From Gracilibacillus alcaliphilus (GTDB lineage: Bacteria; Bacillota; Bacilli; Bacillales; Amphibacillaceae), in assembly GCF_016909015.1 (NCBI RefSeq), contig NZ_JAFBFA010000025.1:13578-77577 (forward strand): a DNA stretch of 64,000 bases, written 5' to 3'. This document shows positions 51,089-61,359 of the stretch, piece after piece (position 1 is the stretch's first letter; each line of letters starts with the position of its first letter). A program made the translations under genes and the position numbers. The notes under the pieces were generated by a model. The model was not told where the DNA came from. It ran no database searches and worked only from the letters and a program-made list of their open reading frames with translations.

Positions 51089-53290
51089 TCAAGTGAATAT
51101 TCGATGACCAAGCTGTTTAAAGAGGTTTTGTAATCGTTTTTGTTCTGATACATTTGATGTTTGGTTATGATATAAATATTCTTCATAGATCGAGGTAATC
51201 TCGGACATTTCTGTCACTTCTAACTGTTGATCCACTTCTTTGGCATATTTCCTTAATGTCTGCCCCGTCTCTCGCGGATACCCTTTTCTGTCCAAACATT
51301 TTAGCAAATACAGATAAGCCTTCTCCATTTCTGCCTTATCAAGCAGCCTTTGCCAGCGCTGAATCGCATACCAATTCTGGATTTGATGCCGCTTCAAATA
51401 CGCAATTATTCCCAAGATCATCACAATCAAGCCGACTGCTAGCCAGAGGTACAGTATCCCGCCCCAGCCGCCTTGTTCTTGATTGCCGCCTGCCGCTGCA
51501 CTATCTTGTGCTGGTTCTTCCTCTTCTTCCGTCTCCTGATCTTCTTCTTGCTGTTCTTCTTCCGGATTTGGATTTGTTTCCTCATCTAATTCTTGCTCCA
51601 TTGCGCCATCTTCTGTCGCTTCATAATAAAAATCTGTCGGATTACTGAAGCCGCTGGTCGGTTCAAATGCCACCCAGCCTGTTTCAGGGAAGTAGACTTC
51701 TACCCATGAATGGGCATTATTATTAGTTACTTCATATAAAGAATAATTGTCTGGTAAAGGAGGCTGTTCTAATGCCTCTGTTCCTCCAGTAAAGCCTTTT
51801 ACCCAGCGGGCAGGAATATCCAGTGTACGCAGCATAACCACCATCGATGTCGAATAGTTATCACAATAACCTACTTGTGTCTCAAATAGGAATTGATCGA
51901 CATAATCGGTATCCCCTTCCGGAACAGGAATATCTGTTGTCTGATACCTGAATCCGTTAGCTGCAAAATAACGCTCGACGGCTTTTGCCTTATCGTAGCG
52001 ATTATCAAACTCTGCAGTTATTTCTGCCGCTAAATCACCAACTCGTTCAGGCAGCTCATCTGGCAATTGGAGATACCGTTCACGAATCGCAGCTTCATCA
52101 TTTTCAGAACTCTGCTGCAGGTCATTCACAGAAAAAGATGGTGCATCGTAATCAATGATATAGCCATTATTCATACTTTGTTCAGAAGATTCGGATTCGA
52201 TCACTCCATAATCCCTGTCAATAAAAAAGGCCTCCGGATTGTTCGAGGTCAGCTGAGCTATCCCGTATGGATAAACTACTCTCGGTAACGGATTATTGGG
52301 ATCAGGCCTAACCGTTGCCGAATGCCTTTCTACATCCACTTGCTGTGCAGAAAAAGTGTCAAAATCGACCTGTCCGTCCTCGATTAACTCATAATTGAGA
52401 TCGGTGGAGGTTTCCCAGCCCTTTCCTGTGTATACATCCTTAGATTCTATTCGCCAATAGACATTGTCATGAGCCACTGCCTCAAATACTAAGGAATCAT
52501 CTTGCATAAAGGAACCACCAAGCTGGGAATCATCTTCTCCATATCCTACCTGCTGAACCGAACCACCGCTTCCAAAACCGATATGATCGGCATTACTTTG
52601 AATAAAAGGGACAGGATCCGGCCACTGCGGCTCTAATTTGGGAGCATAGACACCTGCAATCGTCGCAAATGCGACAACTCCAATAATAAGCGCCATCCAC
52701 TGCCATAGATTCCGTTGATCGCTTTTCTGTTCTGACTGTTCCATCAGCTTTAGATAACGATTTAATCCCAGTACAACAAAAGATACAATAAATGTCCGAA
52801 TCATGGCCATTTGGGCATCATAAACCGTAAAGGTATCTAGGACTGCCAAATAAATAATCGTTAATACAACAAACAAAAAGAATTTGTTCGAGATCGTAAA
52901 CCAATAATGCAATAAATAACTCATCAGCCATAAGACAACCAAGAACAACAAGCTTCTAAAAAAGGACGTCATCATGACCCAATTGTTCTGCCAAATCAAA
53001 TCGATATTAAAAGTCAATTCCATTTGTAATTGCTGTAACCATGGTCCAGAAAACAACCGTGCGTCCAAAAATAAGTAATCCAACATCAGCAGCATAGCGG
53101 TAAATTTAATCGAGAATTTACCTAAGCCATTTTTGATAAAATAAGAGGTTAGAAAACAAATGACGGTAAATAAAACAAAGAGATACGAGCCGTCCGTGTC
53201 TGTTACTTGTTCTAAAGGACGCAGCCATTCCCAAAATAACAGAAAACCTGCCACTAGCATAATAAATGTTGCTGTATTTCTTGCTTTCAT
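51089..53290 (-). CDS. Transglutaminase-like membrane protein (YebA-like)
   Basis: This 733-residue protein has six N-terminal membrane helices (to about 200), then an extracytoplasmic region with the transglutaminase core: Cys in VGYCDNYSTSMVVML, His in NAHSWVEVYF and Asp/Glu region WVAFEPT. After an acidic Glu/Gln-rich linker (EEEQQEEDQETEEEEEP) comes a last helix and a DUF4129-like cytoplasmic tail. ATG 53290 follows GGGAGGTGA. It forms an operon with the DUF58 and MoxR genes, overlapping by four bases. Its natural substrate is unknown. Confidence 0.85.
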   Translation of the reverse strand: MKARNTATFIMLVAGFLLFWEWLRPLEQVTDTDGSYLFVLFTVICFLTSYFIKNGLGKFSIKFTAMLLMLDYLFLDARLFSGPWLQQLQMELTFNIDLIWQNNWVMMTSFFRSLLFLVVLWLMSYLLHYWFTISNKFFLFVVLTIIYLAVLDTFTVYDAQMAMIRTFIVSFVVLGLNRYLKLMEQSEQKSDQRNLWQWMALIIGVVAFATIAGVYAPKLEPQWPDPVPFIQSNADHIGFGSGGSVQQVGYGEDDSQLGGSFMQDDSLVFEAVAHDNVYWRIESKDVYTGKGWETSTDLNYELIEDGQVDFDTFSAQQVDVERHSATVRPDPNNPLPRVVYPYGIAQLTSNNPEAFFIDRDYGVIESESSEQSMNNGYIIDYDAPSFSVNDLQQSSENDEAAIRERYLQLPDELPERVGDLAAEITAEFDNRYDKAKAVERYFAANGFRYQTTDIPVPEGDTDYVDQFLFETQVGYCDNYSTSMVVMLRTLDIPARWVKGFTGGTEALEQPPLPDNYSLYEVTNNNAHSWVEVYFPETGWVAFEPTSGFSNPTDFYYEATEDGAMEQELDEETNPNPEEEQQEEDQETEEEEEPAQDSAAAGGNQEQGGWGGILYLWLAVGLIVMILGIIAYLKRHQIQNWYAIQRWQRLLDKAEMEKAYLYLLKCLDRKGYPRETGQTLRKYAKEVDQQLEVTEMSEITSIYEEYLYHNQTSNVSEQKRLQNLFKQLGHRIFT

Positions 53291-54549
53291 CGTGTTGGAG
53301 TCACCTCCCAATCCGTTTGCACAAGCTGCTCTTCCGTAATCGTTTGAACACTGACTTGCTGTTTACGGAGCGCACGGATGACGTTCATTGTTGCAGGATC
53401 AAGTAATTCACTTGGGGCAATATAACAAATCAACACCAATTCTTGTGTCCGCCATCTTAATAAACGCTGGACTATTGCTTCATCTAAATGGTGCACAACA
53501 AATAGATACACACTTCCTTTAACAAATGTATGAGGAGCCTTCTGCAATCCATCAATCCAGGCCGTCTCCTCTGGAGTGACCGTGGCCAAATAATTCTGCA
53601 CTCCGGCAAATTGGGCATATATATGATGGTTAGTAAATAAGCGTGATTTTTCTCCTAATGTAAGGAAAGAAACCTGTTGGCCATTTTTTCGGAGCAAATA
53701 TAACACAGAAATCGTCCATTGGATACTGGCATCAAACACTAACTGATTAGGTGCAGTTGAACTGACATCCAGCAGCACTGTAATATTAGCATCCTTTTCC
53801 TGTTCGAATTCTTTCGTGATCATCGTGTTCTTTTTAGCGCTTGTTTTCCAGTCAATCCAAGACACTCGATCTCCTGGAACATATTCCCTCACACCAGAGA
53901 CAATATTGGATAGTTTATCATTCGTTACTTGTACAGAGGTGTTTCCTTCTTCCATGCTATGCGACCGGATCGACCACTTCATAGGATGTACAGCTGGATA
54001 AACATAAAATTCCTGCGGATCCTGAAAGTTGCTTGACAAATCAATAAATCCAAAGGCATCTCCAATGGTAATCCGTGTACCTGCCAGTTGATGTTTTCCT
54101 CTGGGCAGATGGTCTAAGATATAATGCACCTGAACTGTTCTGCGGAAACAAAGATGTATTACCTTCTTGATTCTTTTTCGTCGTTGTAATGGCTGATCAT
54201 TCGATAAATACTGGTACTGTTTCTCTCCGATATGTTTATAATGAAGACTTTCCGGATAAATCTCCTCCATTAATAGAAAAAAGATAGGAAAAGGAAATTT
54301 TCTTTCGATGGTAACGGTAACCTCGACTTCACTGCCTGTGGCCAGGTAACGGTCTGATAAGTTTCTTGTCACCTTCCAATTCTTGATAGGATAAAACGGG
54401 ATCATCATTAGATAGAGCAGGATGGGTAACATACTGTAGAATAAAAACCAGCTGACGAAACCACCTTGAAACATGGCAAAACCAAATAATAAAACAAGCA
54501 AGAGGAAAAATTGAAGCTCTTTGACCAATATGTGCATCAGTCGTTTCAT
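53287..54549 (-). CDS. DUF58 protein
   Basis: This 420-residue protein has two N-terminal membrane helices, a beta-rich part, and the DUF58 hallmark YVPGDRVSWIDWKTSAK followed by a VWA-like fold (ITVLLDVSSTAPNQ). DUF58 proteins work with MoxR ATPases. The start overlaps the MoxR stop codon (ATGA) and its own end overlaps the transglutaminase gene. The three genes form one unit. Confidence 0.85.
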   Translation of the reverse strand: MKRLMHILVKELQFFLLLVLLFGFAMFQGGFVSWFLFYSMLPILLYLMMIPFYPIKNWKVTRNLSDRYLATGSEVEVTVTIERKFPFPIFFLLMEEIYPESLHYKHIGEKQYQYLSNDQPLQRRKRIKKVIHLCFRRTVQVHYILDHLPRGKHQLAGTRITIGDAFGFIDLSSNFQDPQEFYVYPAVHPMKWSIRSHSMEEGNTSVQVTNDKLSNIVSGVREYVPGDRVSWIDWKTSAKKNTMITKEFEQEKDANITVLLDVSSTAPNQLVFDASIQWTISVLYLLRKNGQQVSFLTLGEKSRLFTNHHIYAQFAGVQNYLATVTPEETAWIDGLQKAPHTFVKGSVYLFVVHHLDEAIVQRLLRWRTQELVLICYIAPSELLDPATMNVIRALRKQQVSVQTITEEQLVQTDWEVTPTR

Positions 54550-55496
54550 CCATGTAATTCCCTTCTGACAGGAACATCAACTTCTTCTAGAATAGTCTTC
54601 AATAAATGAGAAGGGATAATACCTTCATATCTTGCTTCTGGTCGTAAGATAATACGGTGGGTTAACACATAAGGGGCTAAATACATAACATCATCCGGAA
54701 TCACAAATTCTCGATTCTGTACAAATGCGTAAGCCTTCGCAGCTTTCATCAAGGCAATTGATCCACGCGGGCTGACACCAAGCTGAACATATGGACTCTT
54801 ACGGGTAGCTGCAGTCAACCGTACAATATATTGTTTAACCGTCTCATCTACATAAAGCCCTTCAATTTGCTTTTGCATGTCTAGCAATTGTTCTCGATGA
54901 ATTACTGGCTCAATTTCATCCAAAGGGTGGGTACGATCCGTTCGATTGAGCATTTCTATCTCATCTGCTTCATTTGGATACCCCATGCGAAGTTTCATTA
55001 AGAACCGATCCAGCTGGGCCTCTGGTAAGGGATATGTACCTTCATAATCAACTGGATTCTGAGTTGCCATTACAAAAAACGGCTTCTTTAATGATTTGGT
55101 CATTCCGTCGATGGTTACGTTCATTTCTTCCATTGCTTCTAACAATGCCGATTGCGTTTTCGGTGACGTTCTGTTAATTTCATCTGCCAAGATAATATCT
55201 CCAAAAATAGGACCTCTTCTAAATTCAAATGCCATGTCTTTCGGATTATATATCGAAACACCTGTCACATCAGATGGTAATAGGTCAGGTGTAAATTGAA
55301 TTCGTTTAAATTCACAATCAAGTGATTTGGATAAGGAGCGAACCATCATGGTCTTCCCTACACCCGGGACGTCTTCCAACAGGACATGTCCGTCTGCCAA
55401 TAGGGCCACAAGACTCAGCATTACTTCCCGCTGTTTTCCAATCATAACTTTTTCAATATTCTGCAAAATTTGCGAAACTTCTTTCTGATACTCCAT
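54546..55496 (-). CDS. MoxR-type AAA+ ATPase
   Basis: This 316-residue protein has Walker A LEDVPGVGKTMMV, Walker B DIILADEINRTSPKTQ, sensor 1 MATQNPVDYEGTYPLPEAQL and Arg-finger LDRFLMKLRMGYP, with sensor 2 in VSPRGSIALMKAAKA. It is a chaperone-like ATPase, probably for maturation of its operon partners. ATG 55496 follows GGAGGCGGATGA. First gene of the operon moxR-DUF58-transglutaminase. Confidence 0.9.
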   Translation of the reverse strand: MEYQKEVSQILQNIEKVMIGKQREVMLSLVALLADGHVLLEDVPGVGKTMMVRSLSKSLDCEFKRIQFTPDLLPSDVTGVSIYNPKDMAFEFRRGPIFGDIILADEINRTSPKTQSALLEAMEEMNVTIDGMTKSLKKPFFVMATQNPVDYEGTYPLPEAQLDRFLMKLRMGYPNEADEIEMLNRTDRTHPLDEIEPVIHREQLLDMQKQIEGLYVDETVKQYIVRLTAATRKSPYVQLGVSPRGSIALMKAAKAYAFVQNREFVIPDDVMYLAPYVLTHRIILRPEARYEGIIPSHLLKTILEEVDVPVRRELHG

Positions 55497-55687
55497 TCAT
55501 CCGCCTCCATTCTGCACGACTATGTATAGATACACGTGCTACTTATTACTATACTATATTCCATTGGTTCACGTATACTGATTGAACTGCTATACGGGAA
55601 AAATGTAGACAAATGGTATAAATAGATATTAGTTTCTGACAACATTCGTTAAGTCAGGACAAATGCCGGATGGTGGTGAAGCCTCTT

Positions 55688-55714
55688 AAAAAAGAGCTGC
55701 CTGAAGCAGCCCTT
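55688..55714 (-). terminator. Terminator downstream of the potassium transporter gene
   Basis: On the minus strand GGGCTGC pairs with GCAGCTC and is followed by TTTTTT. It lies 123 bases past the ktrB stop. Confidence 0.6.
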
Positions 55715-55836
55715 GTGGTCCACGATGATGAACTTTTCGAAATATTGAAAACAACACTGATTTTAGGCGCAAGAAGCTCACAAACTAAAGATCTCCTTAA
55801 TTAAATTGCGGCAACTGTCAGCGTTCCCTTACATAA

Positions 55837-57204
55837 TTAACCAATAATAATTCGTTCCTTTGGATAATGGAAGCGATCCTTTGTTTCATCTCCTCGTATA
55901 ATAAACAAGAAAGTAAAGACACCGATCCGTCCGATAAACATTAAGAACATGATCACTCCCTTCCCGATCCCGGATAATTCTGGTGTAATTCCCATTGAAA
56001 GACCGCACGTTCCAAAAGCAGAAGTCACCTCAAAGATAATTTCCATCATCGAGAAAGTTTCTGTTTGCATAAGAATTAGCACAGAGCTGATGCACAAGAT
56101 CATGGCCGTAGTTATAACAATAAAAGAACGCAGGATGTCCTCTTGATGAATTTCACGGCTAAACACCTTCACCCCAGTGTTTCCCTTGGCATAATTCCAA
56201 ATGGTAAGCAGACTAATCGCAAAGGTTGTTGTCCGTATCCCACCGCCGACACTGCTAGGTGAGGCACCGATAAACATCAAAATACTCATAAAGAATAAGG
56301 TAGATACAGAGAATTCTGTCATTTCCAAGGTGGATAACCCACCACTTCGACTGGTAACAGATTGGAACAGACTGTAAAACAAGACCTCATGCCACGATTT
56401 ATCTGCAAAAAAATGATTCTTTTCTAGTATAAAAATAAGAACTGCCCCTAATATAACTAACCAAAAGAAAGTTGTTGTCGTGATCTTGGCAAACAAAGAA
56501 AACTTATGATGGTCATGTACACCTTTTTTCTTGCCGTGTAATACTTCCTGCACTTCCAACAGCACAGGAAAACCAATCGCTCCTAGAATAATCAAAATCA
56601 TATGCACCGTTTGAACAAAATAGTCATCGGCAAATGGAATCAAAGAAGCACCCGTTATATCTAACCCCCCATTGGTTGTTGCACTGATAGAGGCAAAAAT
56701 CCCTTGATGGATCGCTTCCCAAGCTGTATCAAAATAACGCAAATAATGAATCGATAAAATGATTGCACCGGCAGCCTCAATTAACAAAATAATCCGAAAA
56801 ATCGTTAACATCAGCTTCACTAATCCTGCCAATGTTTTACTATTTTGATCGACCATCATAATCTTGCGCTGGCGAAGACCTACCTTCTTACCGAGAAGCA
56901 CCCAAATAAATGTCCCCATCGACATAATTCCGATGCCGCCTAAATGCATAATTGCCGCTATCGCCACTTGCCCAGCTGGATTAAAAATTTCCGGTATCGA
57001 CACAGTGGACAAACCAGTGACACTAATTGCTGTCACGGCCGTGAACATCGCATCAATAAAGGATAACTCTGCTCCTGCTCGGTGCAAAAAAGGCAAACTG
57101 ACAATCGTTGTACTGATAATTACTGCTGATAAATAATAGAGTACTATATGATGGAAGGGTGATGAACGTTTGATCCATTCCTTTACTGCTGTTTTTAAAT
57201 CCAT
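55837..57204 (-). CDS. ktrB: KtrB/TrkH-type potassium transporter subunit
   Basis: This 455-residue protein has four pore repeats, each with a filter Gly: AVTAISVTGLSTV, SATTNGGLDIT, SVTSRSGGLSTLEM and SAFGTCGLSMG. It imports K+ (with Na+) together with a KtrA-type regulator, which is not found beside it; this is common in Bacilli where ktrC/ktrD genes stand apart. ATG 57204 follows AAAGGAAG. The 375-bp gap to the next gene (57205-57580) is AT-rich; I see no riboswitch I would defend. Confidence 0.88.
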   Translation of the reverse strand: MDLKTAVKEWIKRSSPFHHIVLYYLSAVIISTTIVSLPFLHRAGAELSFIDAMFTAVTAISVTGLSTVSIPEIFNPAGQVAIAAIMHLGGIGIMSMGTFIWVLLGKKVGLRQRKIMMVDQNSKTLAGLVKLMLTIFRIILLIEAAGAIILSIHYLRYFDTAWEAIHQGIFASISATTNGGLDITGASLIPFADDYFVQTVHMILIILGAIGFPVLLEVQEVLHGKKKGVHDHHKFSLFAKITTTTFFWLVILGAVLIFILEKNHFFADKSWHEVLFYSLFQSVTSRSGGLSTLEMTEFSVSTLFFMSILMFIGASPSSVGGGIRTTTFAISLLTIWNYAKGNTGVKVFSREIHQEDILRSFIVITTAMILCISSVLILMQTETFSMMEIIFEVTSAFGTCGLSMGITPELSGIGKGVIMFLMFIGRIGVFTFLFIIRGDETKDRFHYPKERIIIG

Positions 57205-57580
57205 CGATCTGGCTTCCTTTCATTTCATCGAGTAACACGTTACTCAAAAAGTTATTTCATTCGTATTGAAATTAAGCAGTTACGCTTGCAGCCAAAACTG
57301 TTGCTTCTGCTTAGTGTTGAACTGGAAACTTATCACTCGCAATTTCATAATAAATCAATTTTTAAGTAGTTTTTGTGTGTTTGAAACTTAACACCATTAT
57401 TTTATTCATTACCATACGCATTATCATACTCCTTTACCTAACATCAATCAAATGAATATTTATTTTTTTACATTTAACAAGACTTTTGGCATGTTTTTTT
57501 ATTCTTCTTAAGGTAGAATTTTACGGACGATTGACACCATGATAAAATGAAAAACAGGTACCAAGTAAAGGAGTTTTGAC

Positions 57581-58360
57581 ATGGAATATATACGAAAACT
57601 TGTGGAAGATACTCGCTTTCATCGTTTTATTACGACATTAATTGTTTTTAATGCGGTGTTAATTGGATTAGAGACCTTTCCACCTGTTTATCAACGTTAT
57701 TATACCGTTTTAATCATTATTGATATATTGATACTAGCTATATTCACTCTAGAAGTTGTCTTGAAAATGATTGTCTTGAAAAAGGAGTTCTTCTCTAATC
57801 CATGGAATATTTTTGATTTTATCGTTGTGTTTGGCAGCTTAATTTTATACAGCACACCTTTTGTCAGTGTGTTACGTATTTTTCGTATATTACGGGTATT
57901 TCGTACCATCACAACCGTTCCCACACTGCGCCGCATAGTTGCTGCTTTATTTATGGCGATTCCAACAATTAGCAGTGTACTTTTGGTTATGTTGATTATT
58001 TTTTATGTGTATGCCGTACTGGGTACCTCTTTTTATAGTGATGTCTCACCTGAATATTTTGGTAATATCTTTTTAAGCTTTGTTACATTATTTCAGATTT
58101 TTACATTAGAATCTTGGGCAAGTGGAATTTTTCGTCCGATTTTTGATCAAGAACCTTCATCCTGGCTGTATTTTATCTCTTTTATCGTAGTTACCACCTT
58201 TATTATGATCAATTTGATTGTTGGGGAGATTGTAAATAATGCCCAAAAAATCTCGGAAGAAGTGGAACAAGATACCGGTGAGATCAAGGAAGATACCAGT
58301 GAAATTAAAGAATTACGTAAAGAAATTCGTGAAATCAAGGAAATGCTTCAACAAAAATGA
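57581..58360 (+). CDS. NaChBac-type voltage-gated sodium channel
   Basis: This 259-residue ion channel has six membrane helices. S4 has regular arginines (VLRIFRILRVFRTITTVPTL); the pore has the filter TLESWAS, the same as in NaChBac. The C-terminus is a heptad-like coiled coil (EIKEDTSEIKELRKEIREI) that holds the tetramer together. It lets Na+ into the cell and is linked to pH homeostasis, motility and chemotaxis in alkaliphilic or salt-tolerant bacilli. The SD AAAGGAG precedes ATG 57581. It is divergent from ktrB. Confidence 0.92.
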   Translation: MEYIRKLVEDTRFHRFITTLIVFNAVLIGLETFPPVYQRYYTVLIIIDILILAIFTLEVVLKMIVLKKEFFSNPWNIFDFIVVFGSLILYSTPFVSVLRIFRILRVFRTITTVPTLRRIVAALFMAIPTISSVLLVMLIIFYVYAVLGTSFYSDVSPEYFGNIFLSFVTLFQIFTLESWASGIFRPIFDQEPSSWLYFISFIVVTTFIMINLIVGEIVNNAQKISEEVEQDTGEIKEDTSEIKELRKEIREIKEMLQQK

Positions 58361-58386
58361 CCCGCCGGATATGTGGCGGGTCTTCT
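58360..58386. terminator. Bidirectional terminator between channel and ung
   Basis: ACCCGCC and GGCGGGT form a 7-bp GC-rich stem between the convergent genes, followed by TCTTCTTC on the plus strand. Confidence 0.7.
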
Positions 58387-58389
58387 TCA

Positions 58390-59064
58390 TTAACTGATCT
58401 GCCAATCAATTGGCTGCTGGCCGTTCTCTTGCAAGAGCTGATTGGTTCTTGAGAAAGGCCTACTGCCAAAGAAACCGCGATGGGCAGATAACGGGCTTGG
58501 GTGAGGAGATTTAATAATTAAGTGCTTGCTGGTATCAATTAATGCCTGTTTCTTCTGGGCGGCTGATCCCCATAAAATATACACAACTGGGGTATCCTTT
58601 TGATTCAGTGTTGTAATGACTTGATCGGTAAACTGTTCCCAGCCTTTGCCTTGATGGGAGTGAGCTTGTCCTTGTCTAACAGTCAGGACATTGTTTAAAA
58701 GCAGTACACCTTGTTTGGCCCAATCTACCAGATATCCATGATTTGGAATGACACAACCAATATCAGATTGCAGCTCTTTATAAATATTTTTCAAAGAAGG
58801 CGGAATAGCTACCTCCGGCTTTACCGAAAAGCTCAGTCCATGGGCCTGATTTGGTCCATGGTAAGGATCCTGTCCTAAGATTACCACTTTCACCTGTTCG
58901 AACGGGGTATAGTGCAACGCATTATAGATATCATACATATTTGGATATATCGTAAATTGCTGATATTCTTTTTTAAGAAATTCTCTTAGTGCGAGATAAT
59001 AGTCTTTTTCGAATTCTCCAGCTAAGCGATCGGACCAATCGTTTTTCAGAATATTGTTTGTCAT
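58390..59064 (-). CDS. ung: Uracil-DNA glycosylase
   Basis: This 224-residue family-1 enzyme has the catalytic Asp in GQDPYHG, the uracil pocket and Leu loop HPSPLSAHRGFFGSRPFS. It removes uracil from DNA. ATG 59064 (MTNNILKND) follows AAAGGATGATC; upstream codons in the frame would add residues not seen in the family. Confidence 0.95.
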   Translation of the reverse strand: MTNNILKNDWSDRLAGEFEKDYYLALREFLKKEYQQFTIYPNMYDIYNALHYTPFEQVKVVILGQDPYHGPNQAHGLSFSVKPEVAIPPSLKNIYKELQSDIGCVIPNHGYLVDWAKQGVLLLNNVLTVRQGQAHSHQGKGWEQFTDQVITTLNQKDTPVVYILWGSAAQKKQALIDTSKHLIIKSPHPSPLSAHRGFFGSRPFSRTNQLLQENGQQPIDWQIS

Positions 59065-59113
59065 CTTATGATCATCCTTTTTTATGCAAATATATAATGC
59101 TAGTTTAACATAT

Positions 59114-59947
59114 TTACTGAACATTTTGATGATGTAATCGAACTGGCTCATTCTCCTCCATTGTCGCTTTATAGATACTAATAGTTCCCTCTTTTAATGC
59201 AGATGGATCGGTATCTACTTGAAAAGTTTCGTCTAATGAGATCGTCCAGACTGCCTCTCCATCCTTTTCTAATACAATTGCAAGTGTGCCAAATTGACGG
59301 ATATGTGCGGCATCAAACTCTTCCATTTCTCCATTTTCTATGATGCGCAGTCCCTCTGAATCTCTAATCAATTCGATGTCAGGTCCCTGCCATGTGCCAT
59401 AAATCTCTGCCTCCACATGATAGTAAGAGTAACCACTGCCGCGATCGCCATAAGTGGCCACAAATTGCTGCAAAGAACCGCTTGTTGTCGGATACGTGAT
59501 AACTGCTATATCATTAGCTACCCATTGCACCTTGAATTCCCCAGTGGTTCCATTTAGCCTGTCTTGCTGAGGTCTTGCTAGAATACCATAATAGGTCCGG
59601 TAATAAGTCGCGGTCTGCTGATCGGTGTTTTCCTTTAACAGTAACAGCTGCTCTCCATCAGGTGACAGGCTGATGATATGGTTCACAGGCTTATCACTTA
59701 TCATTAACAGAATCCCCATTGTCAAGAGAACAGATCCTGCTATGCCACAGCTAATCATCTTCCTGATTCTTGTCAACAGCAGAATTGCTATCAAGAGAAA
59801 CAGCGTACAAATAATATTGATCCAATAAAAGAGCCGGTAATCTACATATTCGACATGATAGTTTTGGTGGAATACCAGATACCCCATTTGCAGACAAAAT
59901 AATCCGACTGCTAATAAAAAGCTAATCCAGCCGACGATCTTACTCAT
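59114..59947 (-). CDS. Hypothetical membrane protein
   Basis: This 277-residue protein has three membrane helices in the first 100 residues, then a soluble extracytoplasmic domain of about 170 residues rich in beta strands (SPDGEQLLLLKENTDQQT, IAVITYPTTSG) that resembles a WD40/TolB-like repeat. ATG 59947 lies behind GGAGGTGGAGCC and overlaps the upstream gene's stop. It probably acts with the BNR-repeat protein encoded before it. Family not recognised. Confidence 0.65.
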   Translation of the reverse strand: MSKIVGWISFLLAVGLFCLQMGYLVFHQNYHVEYVDYRLFYWINIICTLFLLIAILLLTRIRKMISCGIAGSVLLTMGILLMISDKPVNHIISLSPDGEQLLLLKENTDQQTATYYRTYYGILARPQQDRLNGTTGEFKVQWVANDIAVITYPTTSGSLQQFVATYGDRGSGYSYYHVEAEIYGTWQGPDIELIRDSEGLRIIENGEMEEFDAAHIRQFGTLAIVLEKDGEAVWTISLDETFQVDTDPSALKEGTISIYKATMEENEPVRLHHQNVQ

Positions 59948-60854
59948 CAGGCTCCACCTCCTCCACAAACTGCCAAGTCTCGCCTTGGTCTTCTGAGATA
60001 AACTTTCCTTTGACAAGACCACCATCGTAATCACCTGACGACCCTTGATTGACAAGTACGGTTAAATGGTCATCTTCTTTAACAGGCATTTCTGCCTGAA
60101 CAAAGACAGGCAGATATTGATCCGGCATCTCAAAGACAGCTTCCTGCCAGTTTTGACCGCCATCTTGTGTCCGATATAGGGATGGTTCCTCTGGATTAAG
60201 GATACCAAATGATACAAAACCTGTCTGTTCATCTACAAAGCCGCCATCAGCAACCAGTCGTGTCACATCAGGGCGATTGACCTCTTCCCAGGTTTCACCG
60301 CCGTCATATGAAAGAAAAATACTGGAATATTCTTGCGACATCGTGCGGTCACCAGACAAAATCACATAGCCAAATGAGTCATCCACAAAATCGACCTTGC
60401 GAAATCTCAGTGGTGGAAATTGCTCAACTACCAGTGATTTTTCCCATGACTTACCTTGATCAGTTGTAGAAATCAGCAAAATATTTTGCGGACCTGTATC
60501 AGACTGCTCTGCATATAAAAAGGCCGCACGCTCCTCCGACAACAGGTAACTCTGCTCGATCAATTGCTGTTGGTTTCCACTGTACTCCCCGGTAAATAAC
60601 AGCTCTTTCTCAACAGGCACAGTTATCCAATCCTTCCCTTTATTAAAAGTAACAGTCAATGTGTCGCCTTGTAAGGAGTAGGAAATAACATCTTCAACCT
60701 CCACGGCCTGTGGCACTAGATCTGCATAATCACTTTCTTCCGATATCGGCTGTTCCGGCAAGCTTACTTGGGTTGGTTCTTGATAATAGATAATAGCAGT
60801 AATCATTATAGCCACAACCATTACACTCGCTATACTTATTAGAAGATATTTCAT
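59940..60854 (-). CDS. Secreted or anchored BNR/Asp-box repeat protein
   Basis: This 304-residue protein has an N-terminal membrane helix (residues 5-24) and a beta-propeller-like domain with Asp-box motifs STTDQGKSWEK, SYDGGETWEE, RTQDGGQNWQEA and SEDQGETWQF. This resembles YCF48/sialidase-type propellers. The enzymatic residues of sialidases are not apparent, so binding is more likely than catalysis. ATG 60854 lies behind AAGAGGTGCC. Confidence 0.68.
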   Translation of the reverse strand: MKYLLISIASVMVVAIMITAIIYYQEPTQVSLPEQPISEESDYADLVPQAVEVEDVISYSLQGDTLTVTFNKGKDWITVPVEKELLFTGEYSGNQQQLIEQSYLLSEERAAFLYAEQSDTGPQNILLISTTDQGKSWEKSLVVEQFPPLRFRKVDFVDDSFGYVILSGDRTMSQEYSSIFLSYDGGETWEEVNRPDVTRLVADGGFVDEQTGFVSFGILNPEEPSLYRTQDGGQNWQEAVFEMPDQYLPVFVQAEMPVKEDDHLTVLVNQGSSGDYDGGLVKGKFISEDQGETWQFVEEVEPDE

Positions 60855-61066
60855 AACATGGCACCTCTTAATTTTATCTATTGTTAATACTGAATAAATA
60901 CTATATAGACTTTTTAAGTCACTCAACCTTCTTTTTTAAGTCACTTGTACGTGTTTTCAAGTAACTTAGTATTATGTCCACTAATTTTGGGTGACGATAA
61001 TAACTATTCTTTCCTTTTCCATACCTAACAAGCTCTGAACGCTACAGGAGTTTACTCGTTGCTTCC

Positions 61067-61225
61067 CTAGTAAGTAAGCTGTTCTTCCCCTGCATAACCT
61101 GCCTCCAATTGTCTCAACTGTTGTTTTATCATAACATAATTCACATGTTGCATAGACAGTTGCAACGCGATTGGTAATGGAAGATCATGTATTTTCCCCT
61201 TTGCCAACATATTTACTTTCATCAT
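61067..61225 (-). CDS. Small hypothetical protein
   Basis: This 52-residue protein (MMKVNMLAKGKIHDLPLPIA to YAGEEQLTY) begins at ATG 61225 behind GGGGAG. It is helical with Gln and His and has no membrane segment. The size and stand-alone position resemble small Bacillus proteins of unknown role. Confidence 0.45.
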   Translation of the reverse strand: MMKVNMLAKGKIHDLPLPIALQLSMQHVNYVMIKQQLRQLEAGYAGEEQLTY

Positions 61226-61302
61226 ACAAAAATTCTCCCCGTCTATACAGCAAAAATGCATTACATCACCATGTAACAGCGGCTTTTCTCTTTTAGTATC
61301 AA

Positions 61303-61340
61303 ATAAAACTGTAAAGCTTTACGCTTTACAGTTTTATTTT
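61303..61340. terminator. Strong bidirectional terminator
   Basis: AAAACTGTAAAG pairs with CTTTACAGTTTT, 12 bp, with A and T runs on both sides. It follows the HxlR gene. Confidence 0.8.
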
Positions 61341-61359
61341 AGATGATTTTGGGAATACG

